A program made the translations under genes and the position numbers. From Symsagittifera roscoffensis (lineage: Eukaryota > Xenacoelomorpha > Acoela > Convolutidae): a stretch of DNA of 64,000 bases. Location of the stretch: NCBI RefSeq assembly GCF_963678635.1, contig NC_087067.1:45389629-45453628 (forward strand). Reading direction: 5' to 3'. Of this stretch, positions 32,201 to 43,110 are shown one piece after another (position 1 is the stretch's first letter; the number at the start of each line of letters is the position of its first letter). The notes under the pieces were generated by a model. It did not search any database. It saw nothing but the letters and a program-made list of their open reading frames with translations, and was not told where the DNA came from.

Positions 32201-35200
32201 GACCGAAGAAGGTGCTTTTATTTCTGAACCCAGCCAGTGGTAGGGGCAAGGCAGTGTCCTGCTATGAGGAGTCCATTGCGAACACTCTGCGACTGGCGGG
32301 AGTTGTGGCTGACGTCAGAATCACAGATAAAGACGGCGCCAACAGTGTCAAAGGTTGTTTATCCTTATTCAGCGTTTTCATTCGATCGGGGTCTAGCGTC
32401 GAGCATGTTTGATGTTTAGCATGTTATAATTGCTTTGGCTTGAAGTTCACCTAGACGATAACCTGTTTCGCCAAATTTTCAATGAGTTGAATTCTAATGG
32501 TAAGGAAAAAGAAGATACCACTATTTTTTTTTTCATTTTCTTAGAATTTGAGGTAAGCTAAGTTAAAATTCAACGCTCTCGATAAACAAAAGGTACATCA
32601 ATTTTTTTCACAGTTTTAAAGTACCATGTATTTAAACATCTGCCAGCATAACATTGTCCACTGGCTGTTACAGTTTTGATGATGTTATGCTGTTAGATGT
32701 TCGAAATGGTCTACGCATATTTCGCCTCTCAAAAATTTTACCCTTCATAAATTTTGTTGTACACTTTGCCCTCACATATTAGCAGGCGGCGGGCTAAATG
32801 TGTCACTAACTTCAAGAGGAGAAAAATCTGTTATTTTGTGTCGAAAAACATGTTATTTTGGTCTGATTTAAGTTATTGTTAATGAAAAAAAAAATCTTTC
32901 GTTTATCGAGTACGTTTAATTTTGTGTTCAACTCGCTGCATGAAAACATATAAATTTGATCTGTTTGCAGTGTTCTATGTTGCAGGCATCATCTTCAGCA
33001 CAAACTACAGTGTGTACGACGCCATAGTCATCGTGGGAGGAGATGGATCTTACAGGGACGCCATTGCTGCCATATACGAGAAAATGCACAATCAGGCACG
33101 CATTTTTCATCTCTATATCATTTTAGTATAATTCTTTTCTCATTTATCCCAGTTGTTTTTAATTCTATGAAAGAGGGGCGCGCTGGAATAAAAATGGGCA
33201 CGCTGGAATAAAAAGTTTAGTGCTAAATTTTTGCGGGGGTTATCATTTATTGATCATTATTTACTTTATGTCAAGGGGAAAAATACCTAAATTTAAATCG
33301 CTCCAGGGTAAATTTGACTTGGACAAAGATGGCGTACTGCCCCCAATTGACATCAACGTCGGCATCATCCCCTGTGGCAGTGGAAACGGGGTCGTCCACT
33401 ACCTCACCCGCTCTTTCTCCCTCGACCACGCGGTGGCAGCCTTGGTTAGAATTGTTCATTTATCATTTTGTTTTGCTCACCGTTTTGCTCATACTGATTA
33501 ACAATTTTATTTTTCAATAACAGTTTTTCATAAGGTTATTTATTGGTAGTTAGCAGCTGGGCGACGTGGTATGTTGCCCACCCATGAGAAAAAAAAACAT
33601 TTGCAACAAAAGAACAGTTTTAATAATGCAGATTCTACTATAAATTTGGCTTTTTTCGTCACGTGATTGCAGGTGCACTAATTAGAAATTGAAGAGCGGG
33701 GGTCCGCTGTGGTTATCTATTAAAGGTTTTTCGGTTGTAATTTGGACTCTACAGAAATGTTTCGAAAAAATACTTGTGTCGAAACAGGCAAAGCCCAATC
33801 GGTGTGGAAGGAAGGCCCTTCCTTGCTCTCAAACTCATCAAGTCTTGCTTTAAAAATATTTCAAAGTGATTTTTTTTGGGGTTTATTTTTGGTTAAAAAA
33901 GAACACTCAAAACCAAATTTTTTTCTTCGCCCACTGAAAAAAGTGACTCGGAACAAAAGTGAAGATTATTTGTAACGGAATGGCCCACTTTTCTCTCATG
34001 ATTCAATTGATATTAGGTCCTTGGCAAGACAACTCCGCTACCTGTGGTGTGTGTACGCAATAGAGATAAAGAGAGAAGCTTAGTGGGATTGGCAATTGTA
34101 TGTGTCAATTATGGAATCACATCAGACGCCATTGTAGTCGCAAGTTAGTAGTCACACCAATGGGTATAAATTAGTGTTTTAATAGGATTTTCTCTGATCT
34201 ATCTCAATGTAACTTGTACTGCAAACTTACGCTCCATTTCGAACATTTTATGATAAGATAAAGGTTTTCAAGTAATCAAAAAGAAATACTGTTTTTTTGT
34301 CTGAAACTAATTTTTTCACCGACGAATAGTAGTCTAGATCCGAAAGGTTGTCCACAAGAATGAAAATAAATGAAGTATTGTTTAGCTGGTTCAAAATTCT
34401 GGGTCTAGATCGTTAAGTTCAAATACAAGCATATACCTTATTTTTATTATATACCATGTACACTGCAGATGTATTTTACTTCTTTTTATTTGTTTCTTAA
34501 TTTGATTTCAGACCGGTGGAAATTTTTGGGACCTGGTAAGTATATAATAGGAGTAACCAGTGCAATGCTCAAACACAAATCATTCAGGGCCAATATCAAA
34601 ATGCAACAGCTCCAGAATACATCGAAACACAACAGTCAATCGAATGCCGGAGAACGAAGCATCGAAGGTAAGAGATCTAAATGCTTTTAAAATTAAAACT
34701 CAATCATTTTAATATGGTCCAATGGCATTTCCGAAATACCGAAAGTGTCCAAAAAATATAATAATTTATAATGGTTTTTTTTTTAAAAAAAAAAAGGTTT
34801 GCTCGAGAAGTTTTGAGCCGAATAAATTGATTGGCTTGAAAATAAATACAAAAAGGAGTTGTACAGTAGCACCAAAATTGTCCCTCGAAAAGTTGCTCCA
34901 ATAATTTAGTAGATTAGTTTTTTTTTAGGGGAGTTTAAAGACCTAATGATGTTAGTCAACGGGATCTCAGACGCCGGCGAAGTCCCAAGGAAACCCAGAG
35001 CTAGCGGAGACGTTTTCGTGACGCCTGGATGTACAATATTTCAGCAGACTGGATTCCTAGTCAATCTGGGCCTCTATTCACAGAAAATTTACAATGACGA
35101 TACAGTTAATTGTTATAAAAGCAACAAAGTCCTGTTCGACTTGTTAGACGGAAACAAAGAACGAAGTGAAACTAAGTCTTTCATCAACTTAGACGGAGAT

Positions 35201-35287
35201 ATTTACCCTTTGAAAGAAGACGCGTTTGAAATAACATATTGCCCTAGTTTAGTGAATGCTTACGCCCTCGGATTTCAGGCTAGCTGA
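26254..35287 (+). CDS. Sphingosine/ceramide kinase-like lipid kinase (11 exons)
   Basis: Exons 26254-26371, 29669-29785, 30174-30403, 31410-31575, 31943-32043, 32194-32353, 32986-33095, 33307-33444, 34017-34143, 34512-34667 and 34929-35287 join in phase to 593 residues. Family members phosphorylate a lipid hydroxyl (long-chain base, ceramide or diacylglycerol) with ATP. Visible motifs are LNPASGRGKA at ~255-264 (family LNP.GG.GKA), IVGGDGSYRDAI at ~313-324 (the GGDG ATP/catalytic loop), IIPCGSGNG at ~354-362 (SPHK-type GSGN), VNYGITSD then RWKFLGPGKY at ~412-433 (counterpart of the E.K.RW.G.ARY block), and NLDGD at ~561-565 (like the VDGE near the SPHK end). Residues 1-244 look like the N-terminal lipid-binding region of ceramide kinase or SPHK, interrupted by a Ser/Asn/His-rich insert (~85-125). 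Introns 5 and 7 appear to start with GC. Exon 7 has an alternative in-frame acceptor at 32971 that adds five residues. The exact substrate cannot be told from sequence. Confidence 0.87.
26535..26615 (+). mobile_element. tRNA-like SINE head
   Basis: CGTAGTGTAAGGGTGAAACG as A-box region and GGGGTTCGCGTCCTGGCTGG with a B box, similar in layout to the copy at 6962. Kinase intron 1. Confidence 0.45.
26733..27333 (+). mobile_element. Composite SINE, TTATTAGCATATG subtype
   Basis: GCGAGCGTAGTGTAATAGTA head, CCTAAATCGCAAATGTTAG, GCATTGGCAATTTATTAGC, ATATGTAGCTGC, a tRNA-like core CTCCTGGTCGTAAGATCGAA, and the tail TAGAGCTGCTCTTTTGTCG..GAAGCGCATATTCGCC. It is expanded by an internal ~200-bp stretch that also occurs in the copy at 21888. 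Kinase intron 1. Confidence 0.65.
27728..27803 (+). mobile_element. tRNA-derived SINE head with good A and B boxes
   Basis: TGGCCTAGAGG fits the A-box pattern and GGTTCGAGTCC is an exact B box (GGTTCGANTCC), 34 bp apart. Folding by eye gives a T-arm, but the 5' and 3' ends do not form a clean 7-bp acceptor stem and the anticodon arm is poor. I therefore call it a SINE head or tRNA pseudogene rather than an active tRNA. A more decayed relative lies at about 29030-29115. Kinase intron 1. Confidence 0.55.
27845..28265 (+). repeat. ~150-bp tandem repeat, three copies
   Basis: Three consecutive diverged units share AAAGATTGT.GGCTT.GTT, TGCGCTG..AGCAA.TTTC, TTGCAAGTGCAAGTGTTGTT and TCAGGAGGGAC (or TCAGGGAAACGAGAC). 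Kinase intron 1. No coding signal. Confidence 0.6.
28484..28690 (+). mobile_element. Composite SINE, tail-less and with a shortened head
   Basis: GCGAGCTTGTGAGCGTACTG, AATTAGTATG, CTATAATCACGATCTG, then the tRNA-like GCGTCCCTGGCTGAGAGG, GAGGTCGCAGGTTTGAATCA. The 3' tail (AGCTGC..GCAGCTTCGCC) is missing. A detached tail-like AGCTCCACTTCGGCTCTGTG lies just upstream at ~28441. Kinase intron 1. Confidence 0.6.
30987..31368. mobile_element. GGATCTCTTTAAC MITE, long copy
   Basis: A 382-bp element beginning GGATCTCTTTAACTACC and ending GAATAGTTAAAGAAATGATCC. It has an inner inverted pair (GAGTTGCGGCTCTTTTCCAG near 31038 and CTGGAAAAGAGCCCGAGTTG near 31256), C-rich on one side and G-rich on the other. 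Non-coding. Kinase intron 3. Confidence 0.6.
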
Positions 35288-35587
35288 CAAACTGAAACTT
35301 AATTGAATTATAATGAAATGTTGTAGATTTTTCAATTTAATTTAGAAATTGTCAAATTTTACTGTAAATGATGCATATGCGGTTTCATTAATTTTGAGCA
35401 TGATCTAAGACTTCAAATTAATTTTTCCTGGAATAATTTTTTTTTATTTTGCAAACTAAAACAGAAAACATTAAAGCTAATAAGTTTGAAGTCGCGCGTG
35501 CTTTGTTGGGGAAAAGTTCGTCTGTTATCCAAGCTCAATTGAGGTCTATGTTGATAAAATCCCCTTTTTGGGTGCTTACCTGTATTC

Positions 35588-35593
35588 AATAAA
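35588..35593 (+). promoter_or_regulatory. Possible polyadenylation signal of the kinase gene
   Basis: AATAAA 300 nt after the kinase stop. Motif and position only. Confidence 0.35.
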
Positions 35594-35649
35594 TTTACAG
35601 GAATTTGAATCAAATCAAATTTTCTTATGACCATGTAAATTGCTTTTGA

Positions 35650-37900
35650 TCATTCTTTTATTCAGTCAGATCTTGATGTTGAAAGATTTGTAAGTGTCAA
35701 GAGCTAAACGTAATTTTTAATGCTCATTTTGAATTTAGCTTTGATGAAACGCTCTTTGGTTTGATGGAGTTCAAGAAAAAGCAGTACAGATTGTTCCGAC
35801 CAGAGTTCTTACAGAACGGCTTTCCTCGATTTACATATTTTGAGACGGTGAATGGTTAATTTGGTTTTTAGGTCATTTTGAATTATGCTAGCTTTACAAA
35901 ATAGCAATTGTTTTTTAATTATTAACCGGTTGTTCTGCTAGTAGCACAGAAATTTCGTCAGCGTTAATAGTTGCTAAAAAAATTATAAAGAAAATTCCTG
36001 GAAGTTATTCTGCTTCAATCAGGCGAAACTATTTACCGGTTCATTTGCCGACAGGCACCATATATGGTTTTTAGATAGGCCATGAGAAAGAGCCATAATT
36101 GCATAACGCATAAATTTGGATTGGGATTCTGTTATTGCTGAGTTAATTTTGATGCTGCCAAGCACACTTTGTGTGGGAATCCTCTGCAAACAAATGATAA
36201 AATGTAAGGATTTCCTTGAAAATATTTTATGAATTAACCAAAATACGTGCTGAGCATCATCAAATTTTTGGAAAAAAAGTGTTATAAAAAATCAATTTTT
36301 TTTCTTTGAAGTGTCTTTTGGTCGTCCTGGTGCTTAACTGTTATTGAACAATAGCCTACACAAATGAAGATTAACGAGGTCACCTTTTCCAATTAAAGTC
36401 GCAACCAGTAAGATAACTCAAGCGACGCCTTATGCAACCCACTCTTTTGAAATAAGGTTATTGCAATTTCAGCCAGTTTATTATGTATCTCTGCTGATGT
36501 ACACAAGCAAAATCGTGGTTCATACTAATAGTTCACTTTTGTACAATTTAAGTGGCACATTTTGCTCAATTTCGGATTGGCGAGCGTTTTAGCAGCAGGT
36601 GTTTTATCCGCTTTCTCAAGATGGGTTCAATAGTTGCTGGGATTTATTATTAGATGAAGTGTTCATGTTTAAGCAAGGGTATTGGTAAAGAATGAAGATA
36701 ACAAGGAAGCTGCGTCAGTGTGGAAGAACAAGAAGTAGTGAATAGGAAGTCCATGCTTCGATTACCGTAGTCGGATAATCTTTTAACTTGTTTTAACGAA
36801 CTGCAGGTTATTCTATATTTGACTGATGCCTCTTAAGATATTTCATCGTCAAGTATTTATTTGAGTGAAGTAATGAAATATAAAACAAGAACTTCTGGTT
36901 GTTGTGCTAGTAGCACAGTGTTCCGACAACAATGAATAAAAAAACTTCGAAAAACTTTTCTATTTTTACGAAATTGTCTTTTTTATGCGTGTTGCTAAAC
37001 AAACGCGTAGAATGTTATTAAATTAGGCATGATTGACAACAGTTTCAACAGTTGTCTTCGAACAAATCACAGCCATAAAAAATCAAAATGTTAAAAAGTT
37101 TTTTTGCTTTTAGTAGAAAATTTTATTGATTTTTAACTTTTTTTATTGCCAAGGAAACGCAAGTGAAGTTTCCAAAACCAGTGTTCTCTGAGTATCAAAT
37201 GAGTGATCAAATGACACTGAGTCTTGTAAGATCTTCTTGCTCGTTTTACTTGGTCGAAATTACACTAAAACTCAAAAACTGCGAACCGCGTTTTCTCAAC
37301 ACTAGGACAGCTTTTTGATAGTTTTTTGTGGTTCGAGTAAGGACTGAAAGAGTGTTAAAATGGTATATCATTCGACCTATTCCGATGAGTTTTTGGTTCT
37401 AGATTTTGCATGGAAAACAAAAATAGGAAAAACTAAAGCACCCTAGACAAATTTCCTCCCAGTTTCATTGACAGGAAAAATGATGCGTTGAATAAAGTAA
37501 ATCTGCGCATACAACAATAGTTGCATTAGTCGGAAAATGAAATAGTTCTGATATAATTCTTTTTGCATGCCATTTCTAAATGAAAAATGAGATCAACCTA
37601 ATTCCCATTTAACTGAAAATTGGTCTGATTGGTAACAAAATATAACAGAAACTGGAAGGTAAAGAAAAAACGTTATTCCCATCTGGTCGTAGTACGCTGA
37701 GTTTCTGACTGATGGCAAGATTTTTTTTGCGCTTAAGGCTAGAAAAAACCGGCACGACAAGAAATTGAATGAGAAAATCAAAACAACGCCCGTCGTATAC
37801 CAATTATGTAGCTAAAGGCAGATTTTGACAACCATGGGCTCAAAATAAAGTGTTACCAGGACAACTGAATGCACAATTCGAGCACTAAACTTAGTTCAAG
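35650..37900. other. Intergenic, repeat remnants only
   Basis: AT-rich with no coding exon recognised. It holds short stem-loops near 35943 (CTGCTAGTAGCACAG) and 36904 (TGTGCTAGTAGCACA followed by GTGTTCCGACAAC), which resemble the ends of the hairpin/TGTTCCGAC repeats. A block near 37340-37500 (CTGAAAGAGTGTTAAAATGG, then GATTTTGCATGGAAAA) has relatives at ~61930-62020 and, inverted, at ~12840-12960. Confidence 0.5.
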
Positions 37901-37932
37901 GATTTTGGGGATTTTCAAGCAAAGGCAAAAGG

Positions 37933-38470
37933 TTGCAAACAGTTCAATGTGCTTTTGAAAAGTGTGGCAGAAGGTTTCATTGCAAGAAAAAGATGAGCAG
38001 AGATCTCAAGAATTTAAATGCCTCGGTCCAGACCTCCCATAGTGGTGAAAATAATCAAGGAGTTGACAGCATTGTTCAAGAAGTTGAAAGTGGTGAAAGA
38101 ATCGCAGAGATCCACCAGCAGCCCAGCAAGGGGGTCTAAAAAAGACATTTTGGTTTGCCCTTACAAGACTGTAACAACACATTTGTCTATGTCAGTGGTT
38201 TGGTCGGACTAAGTACATGCCAAATTACCATGTGAAACTGATCAGCGCATCAGAACCGACCGTCTCAAGACCCGAACTGAATCGGCAAAACTTCGACTCA
38301 AACCAAGACACTAGCACAGGTGGTGAGGTGCTACCTTGTCCGCTTGTATCCTAATGGTGCTCTGTGAAGTATCGTTAATCATGGGTGAAAGCAAGGCCAA
38401 TGCCCTATCCGACAAGTCATGAAGGCGTTGTTTCGGTGCGTACATTCGAAAAGAATACTGCAGATTGTAG
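37933..38470 (+). pseudogene. Possible degraded C2H2 zinc-finger relic
   Basis: The 68-codon frame at 37933 reads VQCAFEKCGRRFHCKKKMSR, a CX4C..F pattern as in C2H2 fingers. About 200 bp on, another frame gives LQDCNNTFVYVSGL, which resembles C..C...F..SGL of a second finger. The expected histidines and linkers are unclear and stops interrupt. It could be a decayed retrocopy or chance, and I cannot name a family. Confidence 0.25.
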
Positions 38471-39109
38471 CGGTATGCGCTCCACTGCTATCTCGAAAAG
38501 GTAGACGAGTTCACGGTGGGAGACATTGACTTCCTTTGTCTAGTTAGTTTTGTTTGATCGAGTCAAAACCCTTGCCCCTGATTTTGACTAGTTGGGGGTG
38601 CAGATGGGAGGATTTTATTTTTTATTTCATACGAATTTTCAGATTGATCTAGTGGCTCATTAAGTTAAACTCTAGTGGCTCAATTAATAAGTCGACTCCA
38701 AGTGGACGATTGAACTACAGGAAACCTATTATTCGCTACCTACTATAACCTACAAGATGGTCTCACAAAAAACAAGAGCAAAACTTAATTCTAGTCGTAA
38801 AAATGGAAAAAAAACTGATAATGAAAATACTAGACTGCTTTTATATCAGACCAAAGATTGAATGTTCCAAATGCTTTTTTTTCATTTTTTAAAAGTTTTG
38901 TGAATCAAATTTTTTTATGATAAACTACAACATTTGGACTGACAATAGCAAGTAGCTTGAGTAATCAAATAGGGGATTGATATGACTAATTTGCTCGCTT
39001 CTTGCTTCCTATTTTCGAGCTGAAATCATGAGGCGAGCTGATGAGCCATTGTAATGTTTGTACTCAGTGACAGAATATTTGTTTTCGGAATGGGTTTTTC
39101 TTCACAGAA

Positions 39110-39800
39110 ATTTCAATATCCGTTTTTGGCTCAAAATTAGAAAAACTTATCTGGAAAACTAAGTTCTTGAGTTATGGGGGATTGGGACAACTTGGACCAC
39201 TATAACTCCAATTGGGATAAATAACGCGGGATATATTTTTACTTTTCAATCCCAAGCTCCAAATTAAACGGAGGCAAGGAATTTGCTTTTATCAATACGT
39301 AATCAGGCGGAAAATAGAGCTCTTTGTACTGCACATAGCGTGTGGGGGTTTAAATTAGGAAATACAAATTTAAAAAAAAAGAATTTCTAACCTTTTTGGT
39401 GCGTATTTAATATTTTTCATATTAAAATTATTCATCAAAGTTAAAACTTTTTATTAAAGTGAACAGGCAGTCGGAACAATCATGGTTTAGCTCTGATACA
39501 AGCAGTCCTGTTTCAATTCGAACCAATTTCGACAAATTGCCCTACATAATTAATTCGTGTAACGCATTCAGCATCATAGACATAATCTTATAAGCACGCA
39601 TGTGTTTGTTTAAAAATTGGCCAAGTTCGCCGTTTTCAAAGCCCATTACTTAGCAAAAAATAATTGCAGGTTTCAATATCTTAATTTGGAAAAAATGATT
39701 AAAAATTTTTAATTCGTTTGCCCAAATTGGCCCGAATAAATCAAATCACCCCAAGCATGAATATTCCCTTAAAAACGAATAAAGAAACGAATTCTTCTAG
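39110..39800. repeat. Hairpin/TGTTCCGAC repeats, two diverged inverted copies
   Basis: 39110-39515 carries GTTATGGGGG, TAACGCGGGATATATTT, ATAGCGTGTGGGGGTTTAAA and GGCAGTCGGAACAATCATGG, then CTGATACAAGCAGTC, in the orientation of 41154-41680. 39590-39800 carries the reverse side, ending CACCCCAAGCATGAATATTC. Together they form a loose inverted pair. Confidence 0.5.
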
Positions 39801-40664
39801 GCAACTTAAAAGCACATCTTTTTATTAGTGAAGAATGTGTGTAAAAAAAAGTTTTTGTTATCCTGTTAAATAACATTTTAAAAGTTTTTGGAGCTTTTTT
39901 TGTTGCTTTTTATTTGTGTCTGCGTCGCCGTCTCTACATAAAAAAGAAAAAACAGTTCTATAACCAGTTAAAACAAATGAAAATGATTAAAACAATTTTT
40001 TGATTCTTCTAATTTCGTTTAAATTTTTTGAGACAGATGATCATGTTTTGATCTCAATTGTTGCCATCCACTTTCCTATCTTCAGTGATGCCAACCTTGG
40101 TTCAGCTCGCATATGTACAAATGCAAGGGTTTGTTCTCAGCTCCAAATATTTTCTTTCGAAAGTTATTTAGGTCACAGCATGTCTTTGTAGGTGAGCTCA
40201 AAACTTTCAATTCAGAGATATTTAGAGCTTAACAAGACATGGTCCTATCTTATACAGGTTTGGTTGATAGATTGATCTTCTAGATTAAGAGCAACGCGTT
40301 CAAATGTCTTCCAAACTCAAATCTGTCTTTGCTATATCGCTATGGAGTTTTAATCTCTTTTAGCTCGACATTGGAAACCGTGTTTTATTTGATCAATTCT
40401 AGAAAGTTGTTCACAATTTTTGCGTTTAATTTGGGTCGTCAGATTCGCTTTATGTGTAACAACTTTTGCTATCAAAACCTCATTTTGTACCAATCTACAT
40501 TGAGTTTTTGATGTGGCTAACATTGAGTTTTTGATGTAGATAGATGGTTCAAAATTTTTTGAAGCTGATTAAACGCTTCAAAAATTGTATTTGATGTTTT
40601 TTAATAAATCTTGAGTGATTGGTCAATATTATTTTGTTATCAGTTTTGATTTCGGAGACCAAAT

Positions 40665-43080
40665 ATTATTAGCAGATCTGAAAGAAAAAGGTGAGCGAAG
40701 TTGTTTAGAAGTCGGTTTGTTTGTATAACATAAGAGCGACAAAAAATCAGAATTTTCGGTGCATTTTTGACCGTATATCGTATAACTTATTAAGCAAAAA
40801 ATGTTGTTTTGTTACATGTATTGGTTTTTATCACGTCATGGGACAAATTGCTTTACGTTTGTTTTTGCTTTTACCTGTGCAAATTAAAACGCCACCAAAC
40901 GCAATTTCAGTTTTTATTGAACCAAACGTTGTGTACTATGTAGAATTTTAAAGCACAAAATCAGCTCTAAAATTTACTCGCATTCGACCTTTGGTGCCTT
41001 TTTGTCATTCAAATTTTAAATGTTCTGTAAAAACGCTGAATAAATTTAATTTACAGGACAGCTATTTTTCTATCAATTCCCATTCAGCGTATCAGGTTAG
41101 TTGAGTTTCCTAATTCGGATTTTTTAAACTGTTTTTGGACTGGTATTGTTTTTGTTCCGACTTTCGATACGAAAGTAACGGAATGTTTGTGCTTGGGGTG
41201 AGTTGTTTTTCTTCAGACAAATTTCGACTTTTTAACTAGCCATTTTCGAAGGAACTTTTTTAATATCATTCAAAAGGTATTGTTGTCTTGAGCTTAATTT
41301 TGAAAAGATGTTTCACCTGTGATCATTTTTTGTAAAGTTATGGGGGTTTAAAAAACAGCAATTTGGCCAATTTGGGACAATTAACGAGCAATATATTTCG
41401 CGCTATTAACGCGTCAGCGGAGATTTAATCCGTCTTAGAAATCGTTCCAAATTGGTTGAAGGAAGCTTGTTTGCCATAATTGATTTGTTACTAGGAGCGA
41501 AATCTATACCTTTGTACTTTATATGGCGTGTGGGGGATGATTGTCACAAAAAATTTCAAATCTCAAAAAAAAATTCGTTTCAATTTATTACATATAATTT
41601 TTTGATGTTATTACTGCTTCATAGGCCTTAAAAGGCAGTCGGAAAAATCAAGGCTTCGCCCTGATACGAGCAGTTTTGTTCTGTTTTATAATAGATTAGA
41701 AAGACCTCTCATTATGAACAGTTAAAACTGAGTTGTTTTTGGCTTTTCTTATTATAATTGCGTTGAGTGCTCAGCTCGATCGTAATTGCCGTTTTATCCA
41801 GTTTCATTTCTCAATAGAGTTTGGGTGGGGGATAAAGATGCAAGTTTTCACTAAGATCGAATGTCTAAAAAAATTATTAGCAGATCTGAAAGAAAAAGGT
41901 GAGCGAAGTTGTTTAGAAGTCGGTTTGTTTGTATAACATAAGAGCGACAAAAAATCAGAATTTTCGGTGCATTTTTGACCGTATATCGTATAACTTATTA
42001 AGCAAAAAATGTTGTTTTGTTACATGTATTGGTTTTTATCACGTCATGGGACAAATTGCTTTACGTTTGTTTTTGCTTTTACCTGTGCAAATTAAAACGC
42101 CACCAAACGCAATTTCAGTTTTTATTGAACCAAACGTTGTGTACTATGTAGAATTTTAAAGCACAAAATCAGCTCTAAAATTTACTCGCATTCGACCTTT
42201 GGTGCCTTTTTGTCATTCAAATTTTAAATGTTCTGTAAAAACGCTGAATAAATTTAATTTACAGGACAGCTATTTTTCTATCAATTCCCATTCAGCGTAT
42301 CAGGTTAGTTGAGTTTCCTAATTCGGATTTTTTAAACTGTTTTTGGACTGGTATTGTTTTTGTTCCGACTTTCGATACGAAAGTAACGGAATGTTTGTGC
42401 TTGGGGTGAGTTGTTTTTCTTCAGACAAATTTCGACTTTTTAACTAGCCATTTTCGAAGGAACTTTTTTAATATCATTCAAAAGGTATTGTTGTCTTGAG
42501 CTTAATTTTGAAAAGATGTTTCACCTGTGATCATTTTTTGTAAAGTTATGGGGGTTTAAAAAACAGCAATTTGGCCAATTTGGGACAATTAACGAGCAAT
42601 ATATTTCGCGCTATTAACGCGTCAGCGGAGATTTAATCCGTCTTAGAAATCGTTCCAAATTGGTTGAAGGAAGCTTGTTTGCCATAATTGATTTGTTACT
42701 AGGAGCGAAATCTATACCTTTGTACTTTATATGGCGTGTGGGGGATGATTGTCACAAAAAATTTCAAATCTCAAAAAAAAATTCGTTTCAATTTATTACA
42801 TATAATTTTTTGATGTTATTACTGCTTCATAGGCCTTAAAAGGCAGTCGGAAAAATCAAGGCTTCGCCCTGATACGAGCAGTTTTGTTCTGTTTTATAAT
42901 AGATTAGAAAGACCTCTCATTATGAACAGTTAAAACTGAGTTGTTTTTGGCTTTTCTTATTATAATTGCGTTGAGTGCTCAGCTCGATCGTAATTGCCGT
43001 TTTATCCAGTTTCATTTCTCAATAGAGTTTGGGTGGGGGATAAAGATGCAAGTTTTCACTAAGATCGAATGTCTAAACAA
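40665..43080 (+). repeat. Nearly identical 1208-bp tandem duplication
   Basis: Copy 1 is 40665-41872 and copy 2 is 41873-43080. I saw no difference between them on reading. The joins are at ATTATTAGCAGATCTG (start) and AATGTCTAAA (end). Each copy contains a small open frame of 76 codons, which has no recognisable domain, and one hairpin/TGTTCCGAC repeat. Intergenic, upstream of the ABCG gene. Confidence 0.92.
41154..41685 (+). repeat. Hairpin/TGTTCCGAC repeat (also at 42362-42893)
   Basis: Begins GTTCCGACTTTCGATACGAA, in which ACTTTCG-ATA-CGAAAGT forms a perfect hairpin. It ends GGCAGTCGGAAAAATCAAGG followed by CTTCGCCCTGATACGAGCAG. The inverted pair GTTCCGACT / AGTCGGAA marks the ends. It is duplicated with the surrounding 1208-bp unit. 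Confidence 0.65.
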
Positions 43081-43110
43081 ACAAAATAACACTAACACTG
43101 CTTAACTTTA

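Noticed and set aside
40721-40951. 76-codon frame, repeated identically at 41929-42159, as a duplicated small gene
   Set aside because: Its identity comes from the 1208-bp tandem duplication, no domain is visible, and most of the unit is non-coding repeat.
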